From contig JAICUS010000277.1 in NCBI GenBank assembly GCA_025935735.1, forward strand, positions 1 to 7,626: a DNA stretch of 7,626 nt, in the 5' to 3' direction. Made by a program: the position numbers and the translations under genes. Numbering within the stretch: the stretch's first letter is position 1; each line of letters starts with the position of its first letter. This document shows positions 1-5,917 of this stretch, piece by piece. The DNA is from Solirubrobacteraceae bacterium. GTDB taxonomy: Bacteria; Actinomycetota; Thermoleophilia; Solirubrobacterales; Solirubrobacteraceae. The notes under the pieces are model-generated. The model was given only the letters and a program-made list of their open reading frames with translations. It was not told the DNA's origin and made no database searches.

Positions 1-967
1 CCCCCGCCGACTCGCGCATCCCCGCCAGCAACTCCCGCAGCGCGTCCACGGACGACACCGCCGGCGTCCACCCCAGCTCCACGCGGGCGCGCGTGGTATC
101 CATGACCGGCACCGCGAGGCCCATGTCCAGCCAGCCCGGCGGAGTCGGCTGCAGGTGCGCGCGGAACGTCAAGTCGGCCAGCACGCGCAACACCCGCTCG
201 GGCACCGCGACCGGCCGCGCGCCGAACAGGCGGCCCAGCGCGGCCGGGGACAGCACGGGGTCGGCGGCGATGTTGTAGGCGCCGCGAGCGGACGGATCCA
301 GGGCGGCGAGCCGGTAGGCCTCCCCCACGTCGCGGCTGTGCACGCACTGGAACACGAGCCGGCGGGGGACCGGCAGGATCGGCAGCAGCTCCGGGCGCAC
401 CAGCGGGCTGGGCAGGAACGGGCCGGCGAACAGGCGGCGGATCTCCGAGCCGGCGTCGCGCTGGAAGATCAGGCCGGGCCGCAGCCGCACCACGCGCAGG
501 TCGGGATGGGATGCCTCCAGCGCGTCCAGCGCGTGCTCGCAGGCCGCCTTGTGGCGGGCGTAGAAGAGGGTCGGGACGCCCTCGCGCGGCCATGACTCGT
601 CGACCGCGCGGTCCTTCGGGCCGGGTGAGTAGACGCCGACCGAGGAGGCGTGGACCAGCGCGCCGACGCCCGCGCGCGCGGCCGCGTCGAACACGCGGCG
701 CGAGCCGCGGACGTTGACCCGCTCGAGCTCGGCGTCGTCGCGGCTGGGCTGGATCAGCCAGGCGAGGTGGATCACCGCGTCGGCGCCCTCGAGCGGCAGC
801 TCGTCGCGCTCGACGTCGGCGGAGACCCAGCGCACGCGGGGCGGCGACCAGCCCTCCGGGACGCGCCGGGCGACGCCGACGATCTCCGTCACCCGCTCGT
901 CCGCGCCGAGCGCCCGGATGACGCTCGTGCCGACGTTCCCGGTCGCGCCGGTCACCACGATCCGCAT
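1..967 (-). CDS. NAD-dependent epimerase/dehydratase (extended SDR), 3' end cut by window edge
   Basis: Reading the minus strand from the ATG at 967 gives an uninterrupted frame of 322 codons that runs off the left edge. The N-terminus is a Rossmann nucleotide-binding loop, TGATGNVG (residues 6-13). It is followed by VIHLAW (65-70), a VNVRG helix (85-89), a serine pair at 108-109, and the catalytic YxxxK as Tyr136-x3-Lys140. This order is diagnostic of extended SDRs acting on nucleotide sugars or similar substrates; the substrate cannot be read from the sequence. The visible C-terminus (ELGWTP, then a DALRELL helix) is where such proteins normally end, so only a few residues are likely missing. 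The product is presumably cytoplasmic. There is no convincing Shine-Dalgarno, but a TAGGCC hexamer lies 13 nt before the ATG, suggesting a leaderless message. The gene is divergent from the YihY-family gene across 97 bp. The family call is firm and the specific function is open. Confidence 0.9.
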   Translation of the reverse strand, partial: MRIVVTGATGNVGTSVIRALGADERVTEIVGVARRVPEGWSPPRVRWVSADVERDELPLEGADAVIHLAWLIQPSRDDAELERVNVRGSRRVFDAAARAGVGALVHASSVGVYSPGPKDRAVDESWPREGVPTLFYARHKAACEHALDALEASHPDLRVVRLRPGLIFQRDAGSEIRRLFAGPFLPSPLVRPELLPILPVPRRLVFQCVHSRDVGEAYRLAALDPSARGAYNIAADPVLSPAALGRLFGARPVAVPERVLRVLADLTFRAHLQPTPPGWLDMGLAVPVMDTTRARVELGWTPAVSSVDALRELLAGMRESAG

Positions 968-974
968 GCGATCC

Positions 975-980
975 GGCCTA
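975..980 (-). promoter_or_regulatory. Candidate -10 element for the epimerase gene
   Basis: Read on the minus strand this is TAGGCC, preceded by GG, with its first T 13 nt before the ATG at 967. It shares position, though not the final T, with the other -10-like hexamers in this window. No recognisable -35 box sits about 17 bp upstream. The call rests on spacing and recurrence only. Confidence 0.35.
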
Positions 981-1052
981 CCCGATGGCGGCGCGGGCGG
1001 GCGCCGCCGGTTGCATTCGTGACCCCGGTGCGACGCATGACGCCGCCGCGGG

Positions 1053-1058
1053 TAAGCG
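1053..1058 (+). promoter_or_regulatory. Candidate -10 element for the YihY-family gene
   Basis: TAAGCG, preceded by GGG, begins 12 nt before the ATG at 1065. Transcription starting 6-7 nt downstream would begin at or beside the start codon, giving a leaderless mRNA. This agrees with the absence of a purine-rich ribosome-binding site. No convincing -35 box is visible. Confidence 0.35.
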
Positions 1059-1064
1059 AACCCC

Positions 1065-2006
1065 ATGCCCCAAGCGAGCCCCACCCGCGAGGCGCAGGCG
1101 CCGGACGACCCGACCGAGCTGCCGCGCCAGTCCTGGCCCCAGACGCTCAAACGCACCGGCAAGCAGTTCTCCGAGGACAAGCTCACGACGTGGGCCGCCG
1201 CCCTCACCTACTACGGGGTGCTGTCGATCTTCCCCGCGCTGCTGGCGCTGGTGTCGATCCTCGGCCTGATCGGCCAGTCGGCCACGCAGCCGCTGCTGAA
1301 CAACCTGAACTCGCTGGCCCCCGGTCCGGTCAAGAACATCCTGTCCAGCTCGCTGCACGGGCTGTCGACGGGCTCCTCGACGCTGGCGTTCATCCTCGGC
1401 CTCGCGCTGGCCATCTGGTCGGCCTCGGGCTACATCGGGGCGTTCATGGACGCCGCGAACGCGGTGTGGGACGCGCCGGAGGGCCGGCCGATCTGGAAGC
1501 GCGTCCCGGTCCGCCTCGGCGTGACGATCGTCCTGCTGATCCTGCTGGCCGCGAGCGCGCTGGCCGTGGTGCTGACCGGCCCGCTGGCGCGCAACGTCGG
1601 CAACATCATCGGCCTGGGGTCCACGTTCGTGACGGTGTGGGACATCGCCAAGTGGCCCGTGCTGGTGGTCGTGGTGTCGCTGATGATCTCGCTGCTCTAC
1701 TGGGCGACCCCGAACGTCAAGCATCCGGGCTTCCCGTGGATCTCGGCGGGCGGCCTGCTGGCCGTCGTGCTGTGGATCATCGCCTCCGCGCTGTTCGCGT
1801 TCTACGTGGCGAACTTCGCCTCCTACAACAAGACCTACGGGAGCCTCGGCGGGATCATCGTGTTCCTCGTCTGGCTGTGGATCACGAACATCATCATCCT
1901 GCTCGGGGCCGAGTTCAACGCCGAGATGGAGCGCAGCCGGCAGATCGCCGCCGGCCACCGTCCCGTCGACAAGGAGCCGTACCTGCCGCTGCGCGACGAG
2001 CCGTAG
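1065..2006 (+). CDS. YihY/virulence factor BrkB family membrane protein
   Basis: This 313-residue protein has the full hallmark layout of the YihY/BrkB family. A charged N-terminus (about 1-40) precedes the signature stretch TTWAAALTYYGVLSIFPALL (41-60). About six hydrophobic segments follow, roughly at 43-70, 106-128, 151-171, 198-214, 224-249 and 261-282. The family's C-terminal motif GAEFNAEMER (281-290) closes the membrane core, and a short polar tail ends the protein. It is expected in the cytoplasmic membrane. The family was once annotated as ribonuclease BN in error, and its molecular role (often proposed as transport or envelope-related) is not settled. The ATG at 1065 is preferred because homology-like sequence starts within about 25 residues and a -10-like hexamer sits just upstream. 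The next gene module starts about 60 bp after the stop, and nothing in the sequence ties the two functionally. Confidence 0.93.
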   Translation: MPQASPTREAQAPDDPTELPRQSWPQTLKRTGKQFSEDKLTTWAAALTYYGVLSIFPALLALVSILGLIGQSATQPLLNNLNSLAPGPVKNILSSSLHGLSTGSSTLAFILGLALAIWSASGYIGAFMDAANAVWDAPEGRPIWKRVPVRLGVTIVLLILLAASALAVVLTGPLARNVGNIIGLGSTFVTVWDIAKWPVLVVVVSLMISLLYWATPNVKHPGFPWISAGGLLAVVLWIIASALFAFYVANFASYNKTYGSLGGIIVFLVWLWITNIIILLGAEFNAEMERSRQIAAGHRPVDKEPYLPLRDEP

Positions 2007-2017
2007 CCGCTCCCTCC

Positions 2018-2037
2018 CGCCGGCGTTCCGTCCGGCG
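2018..2037 (+). terminator. Weak hairpin after the YihY-family gene
   Basis: CGCCGG (2018-2023) pairs with CCGGCG (2032-2037) across an 8-nt loop, 12 nt past the TAG stop. No T-tract follows. It could be an attenuated terminator or merely chance pairing in GC-rich DNA. Confidence 0.25.
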
Positions 2038-2043
2038 CCTGTG

Positions 2044-2057
2044 CGAACGTACGTTCG
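2044..2057. promoter_or_regulatory. Perfect 14-bp palindromic operator, TetR-type
   Basis: CGAACGTACGTTCG is an exact inverted repeat with no spacer, in the short gap between the YihY-family stop and the ABC permease remnant. Its size and symmetry suit a dimeric TetR-family repressor, and TetR genes commonly sit beside drug-efflux ABC operons in actinobacteria. It overlaps a TANNNT hexamer (TACGTT, 2050-2055), so a bound repressor would cover the -10 region. The palindrome is seen directly; the regulator class is inferred. No intact TetR gene is present in the window. Confidence 0.55.
2050..2055 (+). promoter_or_regulatory. Candidate -10 element inside the palindrome
   Basis: TACGTT fits the actinobacterial TANNNT consensus and lies 14 nt before the ATG at 2064 and 7 nt before a GTG at 2057. 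If active, it would transcribe through the decayed permease into the phosphodiesterase gene at 2571. No -35 box is evident. Confidence 0.35.
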
Positions 2058-2063
2058 TGAGCG

Positions 2064-2121
2064 ATGAGTTCCCGGGCTCGTCGCGGTCCCAGCGGGCGAA
2101 AGGATCAGGCGAAGGAGCGAG
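2064..2121 (+). pseudogene. Possible 5' remnant of a TetR regulator or another transporter-module gene
   Basis: An ATG 6 bp after the palindrome opens a frame beginning MSSRARRGPSGRKDQAKERG, an Arg/Lys/Ser-rich leader like those preceding the helix-turn-helix of TetR repressors. The homology-like character stops by about residue 20, and the downstream sequence is ABC permease in a different frame. I infer that a deletion joined this leader to the permease. Alternatively, the ERG at its end belongs to the permease itself, since related permeases often have ERG before the FDKL-like motif, and the junction is a small indel. No helix-turn-helix is left to confirm TetR identity. Confidence 0.3.
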
Positions 2122-2124
2122 GAA

Positions 2125-2599
2125 GGCCACTTCGACAAGCTGCGGGCCGCGCCGGTGCCGCGGACGGCGATCGTGCTCGGCCGCCTGATCGCCGAGTTCC
2201 TCAAGGCGGCGGCGATCGCAGTGGCGATCGTCGGGCTGGCGCTGATCTTCGGGATCACGCTCGCCAGCGGCGTGGTGGGCTTCGTCCTGCTGGTGCTGCT
2301 GACCGCGCTGTGGGCTGATCGCGCTGAAGACCCGCAGCGCCGCGGCCACGAACTCCGGCGGGCTGATCTTCTTCCCGCTGCTGTTCCTCACGCCGGACTT
2401 CGTGCCGCGCCATCTGCTGACCCGGCCGATGGAGATCGCGGCCACGTTCAACCCGGTGACCTACGTGATGGAGGCGCTGCGCTCGCTGATCCTCCAGGAC
2501 CTCGTGTGGAGCCGCATCCTCTACGGCTACCTCGTCGTGCTGGTCCTGGGAGCGATCATGCTCGCGCTCAATGTGCGCGTCATCAATCGCTACGACTGA
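2125..2599 (+). pseudogene. ABC-2 type transporter permease, N-terminally truncated and frameshifted
   Basis: Two adjacent frames together encode the C-terminal part of a DrrB-like ABC-2 permease, the membrane subunit of drug or lipid exporters. Frame A (2125 to about 2313) reads GHFDKLRAAPVPRTAIVLGR and continues into two hydrophobic stretches. Frame B (2315-2599) continues with LIALKTRSAAATN, then FFPLLFLTPDFVP, NPVTYVMEALR and a last membrane helix, ending NRYD and TGA. The change of frame falls at about 2311-2316, near TGGGCTGATC. The two parts total about 157 residues against roughly 240-280 for the family. The first hundred or so residues with their membrane helices are absent, and a few residues also seem missing at the frame junction. 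No ATPase gene lies upstream. A functional exporter is very unlikely. Assembly or read error could explain the frameshift but not the missing N-terminus. Confidence 0.8.
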
Positions 2600-3563
2600 C
2601 AACACGCCCCTGGTCTACGGCCACCGCGGGGCGGCCGGACACCGGCCCGAGCACACGCCCGAGTCCTACCGGCTGGCCGCCCGGCTGGGCGCCGACTTCA
2701 TCGAGCCCGACCTGGTGGCCACGCGCGACCACGCGCTGGTCGTCCGCCACGAGCCGGCGATCGGCGGGACGACCGACGTCGCCGGCCACCCGGAGTTCGC
2801 CGGCCGCCGGACGACGAAGGTCATCGACGGGGTGACGTTCGCGGACGAGTGGTTCACCGAGGACTTCACGCTGGCCGAGCTGCGCAGGCTGCGCGCCCGC
2901 GAGCGGCTGCCCGCCGTGCGCAGCACGCGCTACGACGGCCGCTGCGGGATCGTCACGTTCGCCGAGGTCGTCGCGCTGCGGGCCGATCTGGAGCGCGAGC
3001 TCGGCCGGCCGGTCGGCCTGGTGCCGGAGCTCAAGCACTCCAGCTACTTCCGCGCGCTCGGGCTGCCGCTGGAGGAGCCGTTCCTGGCCGCGCTGGAGGC
3101 GGTGGACGGGCGCGGGGCGCTGGTCGTCCAGTCCTTCGAGGTGGGCAACCTCCGGCGCCTCACCGGCCTCACCCGCATGCAGCTGCTCGGGGCGCCCGGG
3201 GGAAGGCCGGCCGACGGCACGCGTACCTACGGCGAGATGGCCACCGCCGGCGGGTTGCGCGAGGTCGCCCGCCATGCGGAGATCGTCGGGCCGGCGAAGC
3301 GCTACGTCATCCCGCGCGACGACCAGGACCGCTCCCTGCCCCCCACCTCGTTCGTGGCCGACGCCCACGCCGCCGGCCTGCAGGTCGTCCCCTACACGTT
3401 CCGCGACGAGAACCGCTTCCTGCCCGCGGAGCTGCGCCGCGGCGCGGACCCCAACGCCCCCGGCGACGCCGCGGCCGAGTACCGGCAGTTCTACGCGCTC
3501 GGCGTCGACGGCGTCTTCTCCGACCACCCGGACACCGCGGTGGCCGCCCGCGACGGGCGCTGA
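2571..3563 (+). CDS. Glycerophosphodiester phosphodiesterase, GlpQ type
   Basis: This 330-residue TIM-barrel enzyme hydrolyses glycerophosphodiesters to glycerol-3-phosphate and an alcohol in phospholipid turnover. Active-site landmarks are present: GHRG (His18, Arg19), the metal ligands of FIEPD (Glu45, Asp47), RHEP (catalytic His60), and PELK (Glu153, Lys155). GlpQ-subfamily sequence is clear in GTTDVAGHPEFAGRRTTK, in the VPYTFRDENRFLP stretch, and in the closing GVDGVFSDHPDTAV. GlpQ proteins are often secreted, but no signal peptide is visible here and the in-frame sequence upstream of the ATG is not signal-like, so a cytoplasmic location is likely. The start lies 29 bp inside the permease remnant with no good ribosome-binding site; a GGGAG at 2548-2552 is too far away. 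This suggests former translational coupling. The gene ends 5 bp before the convergent small gene. Confidence 0.93.
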   Translation: MCASSIATTDNTPLVYGHRGAAGHRPEHTPESYRLAARLGADFIEPDLVATRDHALVVRHEPAIGGTTDVAGHPEFAGRRTTKVIDGVTFADEWFTEDFTLAELRRLRARERLPAVRSTRYDGRCGIVTFAEVVALRADLERELGRPVGLVPELKHSSYFRALGLPLEEPFLAALEAVDGRGALVVQSFEVGNLRRLTGLTRMQLLGAPGGRPADGTRTYGEMATAGGLREVARHAEIVGPAKRYVIPRDDQDRSLPPTSFVADAHAAGLQVVPYTFRDENRFLPAELRRGADPNAPGDAAAEYRQFYALGVDGVFSDHPDTAVAARDGR

Positions 3564-3568
3564 GCCGC

Positions 3569-3919
3569 TCAGCCGTCGTCGGCGAACGCCCGGAAGCGCT
3601 CGGTCATCCGCCGGTCGGGGTCGGAGCGCTCGTCCTCGGCCTCATCGCCGTCGTCGCCGCCGTCCCCGGCCGCGGTGTTGGCCTGGAGCAGCGCGCTCTC
3701 GAGGAAGTGGCGCAGGCTCGCCTCCTCGCCCTCGGCGACGTCCTCGACCTCGAGCCCCTTGCGGCTCGCCGACACCGTCCCCCAGCCGCTTCCGGTCCGC
3801 TCGAGCCGCTCGACGACCCGCTCGAGCGCGGCGACCCACTCCTTGCCCGCCCCCTCGCTGAGCGGCACGCGCAGGCGGCCGTCGCGCACGTCAGCCGCCT
3901 TCCAGTCGATGGCGATCAC
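3569..3919 (-). CDS. Small protein of unknown function with acidic C-terminus
   Basis: From a GTG at 3919 this gives 116 residues. Residues 1-85 look like a compact folded domain: a short beta-rich start (MIAIDWKAADVRDGRLRVPL), a helix around EWVAALERVVERLERT (28-43), GWGTVSASRKGLEVEDV (45-61), and a helix LRHFLESALLQAN (69-81). Residues 85-102 are almost all Gly, Asp and Glu, probably disordered, and a short basic-then-acidic end follows. There is no membrane segment or cysteine pattern. I do not recognise the family. The frame stays open to 4222, but beyond 3919 it runs antisense to the enolase-superfamily gene, so the GTG is preferred; another GTG at 3940 is possible. It is divergent from that gene across 67 bp, which hints at shared control but not at function. 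Confidence 0.7.
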   Translation of the reverse strand: MIAIDWKAADVRDGRLRVPLSEGAGKEWVAALERVVERLERTGSGWGTVSASRKGLEVEDVAEGEEASLRHFLESALLQANTAAGDGGDDGDEAEDERSDPDRRMTERFRAFADDG

Positions 3920-3973
3920 GCCCGCCGTATGCCCGCCCACGCCCCCGGCCAACCGAGCTCGGACGCCCGCAGG

Positions 3974-3979
3974 TATCGT
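3974..3979 (+). promoter_or_regulatory. Candidate -10 element for the enolase-superfamily gene
   Basis: TATCGT matches TANNNT and begins 13 nt before the TTG at 3987. Initiation about 7 nt downstream would place the transcript start at the start codon, supporting both the TTG choice and leaderless expression. Confidence 0.45.
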
Positions 3980-3986
3980 CCGGCGC

Positions 3987-5066
3987 TTGATCGCCGACCC
4001 CTGGGACCGCCTCAAGACCCTGCCGCTGCGCGTCGACGGCTGCGCGTACGAGCGGCGGGCCGCCCAGGTCTCCGCCGACTTCAAGCGGGTGACCACGGTG
4101 GTGCGCCTCCAGGGCGCCGGCGCGGAAGGGCTGGGCGAGGACGTCTCGCACTCGCCGTTCCGCGACGAGTCGCAGACGCTGCACCACCTGCAGCCGGCGC
4201 TGCCGCTGACGGGCGAGTACACGCTGGGCGACTTCTGCGCGCACCTGGCGACGGTCGATCAGTGGGCCGACCCGCCGGAGTGGGAGCCGATGCGCCGCTG
4301 GCGCAACTGGGCGTTCGAGTCGGCTGCGCTCGACCTCGCGCTCAACCAGGCCGGGCACGCGCTGCACGAGGTCCTGGAGGCCGAGCCGCGGCCGATCCGC
4401 TTCGTCAACTCGCTCGGGCTCGGCGACCCGCCCACGTTCGACCCGATCCGCCGCCGGCTCGAGGCGCACCCCGACCTGCGCTTCAAGCTCGACTTCACCG
4501 CCGCCTGGCCACCTGAGGTGATCGCCGAGGTGGCCGCCACCGGAGCGGTCGAGATCATCGACTTCAAGGGCCGCTACGGGATGGAGGCGCCGGCCCTGGA
4601 CGAGCTCCTCGCCGCCTACGACCGGGCGATCGCGGCGTTCCCCGACGCGCTGCTGGAGGACGGCCACGACCTGCCCGAGGTGGTCGAGCGCCTGCAGCCG
4701 CAGGCCGGCCGGATCTCCTATGACGCGCCGATCCAGTCCGCGGCCGACCTGGACGCGCTGCCGATCGCCCCCGTCGCGGTGAACATCAAGCCCTGCCGGG
4801 TGGGCGACCTGCGCACGCTGCTCGACCTCTACGCGACCTGCGAGGAGCGCGGGCTGACCATGTACGGCGGCGGGATGGGCGAGCTGGACGCCGGTCGCGG
4901 CCAGATCCAGCTGCTGGCCTCGCTGTTCCACCCCGACGGCCCGAACGACACGGCGCCCAGCGGCTACAACGCCGAGGCCCCCGCCGCGGACCTGCCGGAC
5001 AGCCCACTCGAGCCGCGGCCCGCGCCCACGGGCTTCCGCCGCGCGGCCCCGCCCCCGACGCCGTAG
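3987..5066 (+). CDS. Enolase-superfamily (mandelate racemase/muconate lactonizing-like) enzyme
   Basis: From a TTG at 3987 this gives 359 residues, normal for the superfamily. An alpha/beta capping domain (about 12-115) is followed by a barrel whose strand-end residues are visible: FKLD (Lys167, Asp169), EIIDFKG (Asp192), LLEDGHD (Glu224), ISYDAPI (Asp246) and NIKP (Lys268). Asp192, Glu224 and Asp246 fit the Mg2+ ligands. Lys167 and Lys268 fit the acid/base pair that abstracts a proton alpha to a carboxylate. The second-strand motif is KxD, not the usual KxK. The late MYGGGMGELDAGR loop also fits the family. The substrate is unknown; racemase, cycloisomerase, dehydratase and o-succinylbenzoate synthase-like activities are all possible. 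No menaquinone genes are nearby. The frame extends upstream to 3675, but that part is antisense to the small gene and lacks domain character. The stop is 1 bp from that of the convergent glycosyltransferase gene. Confidence 0.85.
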   Translation: MIADPWDRLKTLPLRVDGCAYERRAAQVSADFKRVTTVVRLQGAGAEGLGEDVSHSPFRDESQTLHHLQPALPLTGEYTLGDFCAHLATVDQWADPPEWEPMRRWRNWAFESAALDLALNQAGHALHEVLEAEPRPIRFVNSLGLGDPPTFDPIRRRLEAHPDLRFKLDFTAAWPPEVIAEVAATGAVEIIDFKGRYGMEAPALDELLAAYDRAIAAFPDALLEDGHDLPEVVERLQPQAGRISYDAPIQSAADLDALPIAPVAVNIKPCRVGDLRTLLDLYATCEERGLTMYGGGMGELDAGRGQIQLLASLFHPDGPNDTAPSGYNAEAPAADLPDSPLEPRPAPTGFRRAAPPPTP

Positions 5067-5067
5067 C

Positions 5068-5901
5068 TCAGCGGGTGGGCGCGCCCTGCTCGGCGGGCGC
5101 CGGGGCGACGCGCCGGCGGGCGGCGCCGCGCTCGCGCCGCCAGGTGCGCAGGACCACGCCGGCGTAGCGGAGGCCGTACAGCGCGTCGTTGCCCTTGCGG
5201 CTCTCGCCGGCCAGGCGCTCGTGCATGGTCACCGGGCGCTCGACCACGCGGTAGCCGTGGCACAGCGCGCCGACCAGCAGCTCGGAGCTCTGGTACTGCG
5301 GCTCGAGCTGCGGCACCTCGGTGGCCACCTCGACGGTCATCGCGCGCAGGCCGCTCGAGGTGTCGGTGACCTTCTTGCCCGTCAAGACCCGGACGAGCAG
5401 CGCGAACACCCACACGCCGGCCCGGCGGACCGACAGCCCGCTCTCGGACACGCCGAGCACGCGCGATCCGAGCGCGAAGTCCGCCTCGCCCGCCGCCACC
5501 GGCGCGAGCACGCCGGGGACGTCGGCCGGGTCCCACTGACCGTCGGCGTCGAGCGTGACGATGAAGCGCGCGCCGTGCTCGCGGGCGATCCGGTAGCCGA
5601 CCCGCAGCGCCGAGCCCTGCCCGGTCGGCCGCGCCACCCGCGCGGTGTGGGCGCCGAGCGCCTGCGAGACCTCGGAGGTCCGGTCGCCGGACCCGTCGTC
5701 GACCACGATGGTGTCCACCGCCAGCCCGCAGCTCTCCGCCGCGATCGCCTCGAGCACCTCTGGGAGCGCCTCCTCCTCGTTCAGCGCCGGGATGACGGCC
5801 ACGACGGGATTCAGGCGCAGCCCGGGATGGCGCTCGCCGAACTCGCGCACGGCGTCGTCGGCCAGGCGGGCGAGCTCGGGACGGCTGAGAGTCGGCGGCA
5901 T
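5068..5901 (-). CDS. Glycosyltransferase family 2, dolichol-phosphate-mannose-synthase-like
   Basis: A 277-residue GT-A-fold transferase. Motifs in order are VIPALNEEE (36-44), the nucleotide-binding VVDDGSGDRT (66-75), GQGSALRVGY (94-103), and the metal-binding DAD within TLDADGQWDP (116-125). The family's DTSSGLRAM motif lies further on. This arrangement is typical of enzymes moving a sugar from a nucleotide donor to a polyprenyl phosphate or glycan acceptor. A Ser/Arg/Lys-rich loop (ESRKGNDALYG) and a basic, membrane-spanless tail follow, so it is probably a peripheral cytoplasmic-face enzyme. The first 30 residues are a helical extension before the core. The ATG at 5901 sits 12 nt after a TAATCG hexamer and lacks a clear ribosome-binding site. 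It is divergent from the neighbouring SDR gene with 25 bp between the start codons, suggesting co-regulated glycan synthesis. Donor and acceptor are unknown. Confidence 0.9.
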   Translation of the reverse strand: MPPTLSRPELARLADDAVREFGERHPGLRLNPVVAVIPALNEEEALPEVLEAIAAESCGLAVDTIVVDDGSGDRTSEVSQALGAHTARVARPTGQGSALRVGYRIAREHGARFIVTLDADGQWDPADVPGVLAPVAAGEADFALGSRVLGVSESGLSVRRAGVWVFALLVRVLTGKKVTDTSSGLRAMTVEVATEVPQLEPQYQSSELLVGALCHGYRVVERPVTMHERLAGESRKGNDALYGLRYAGVVLRTWRRERGAARRRVAPAPAEQGAPTR

Positions 5902-5907
5902 GGAGGG

Positions 5908-5913
5908 CGATTA
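5908..5913 (-). promoter_or_regulatory. Candidate -10 element for the glycosyltransferase gene
   Basis: On the minus strand this reads TAATCG, preceded by GGG, starting 12 nt before the ATG at 5901. The spacing matches other starts in the window. It shares 2 bp with the oppositely oriented candidate at 5912-5917. Confidence 0.4.
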
Positions 5914-5917
5914 CCCT
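5912..5917 (+). promoter_or_regulatory. Candidate -10 element for the SDR gene
   Basis: TACCCT fits TANNNT and begins 15 nt before the ATG at 5927, two to three nt further than the other cases. TAGCGG at 5917-5922 is an alternative. Either implies an untranslated leader of only a couple of nucleotides or none. Confidence 0.35.

Noticed and set aside
650..2188. A 512-codon plus-strand open frame.
   Set aside because: It runs antisense to the epimerase and out of frame through the YihY-family gene; no domain-like sequence.
978..2258. A 426-codon minus-strand open frame.
   Set aside because: It is antisense to the YihY-family gene, with repetitive His/Asp/Gln/Arg composition typical of shadow frames.
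3675..3986. N-terminal extension of the enolase-superfamily frame.
   Set aside because: It is Ser/Arg/Pro-rich, antisense to the small gene, and precedes the first recognisable capping-domain strand.
5061..5085. GTAGCTCAGCGGGT resembles a tRNA D-arm.
   Set aside because: It is the meeting of two convergent stop codons; no T-arm (GGTTCGA-like), anticodon stem or acceptor pairing follows.
5077..5086. GGGCGCGCCC palindrome near the convergent stops, considered as a terminator or operator.
   Set aside because: Its 10 bp are all G/C, it lies inside glycosyltransferase coding sequence, and there is no T-tract; expected by chance at this base composition.
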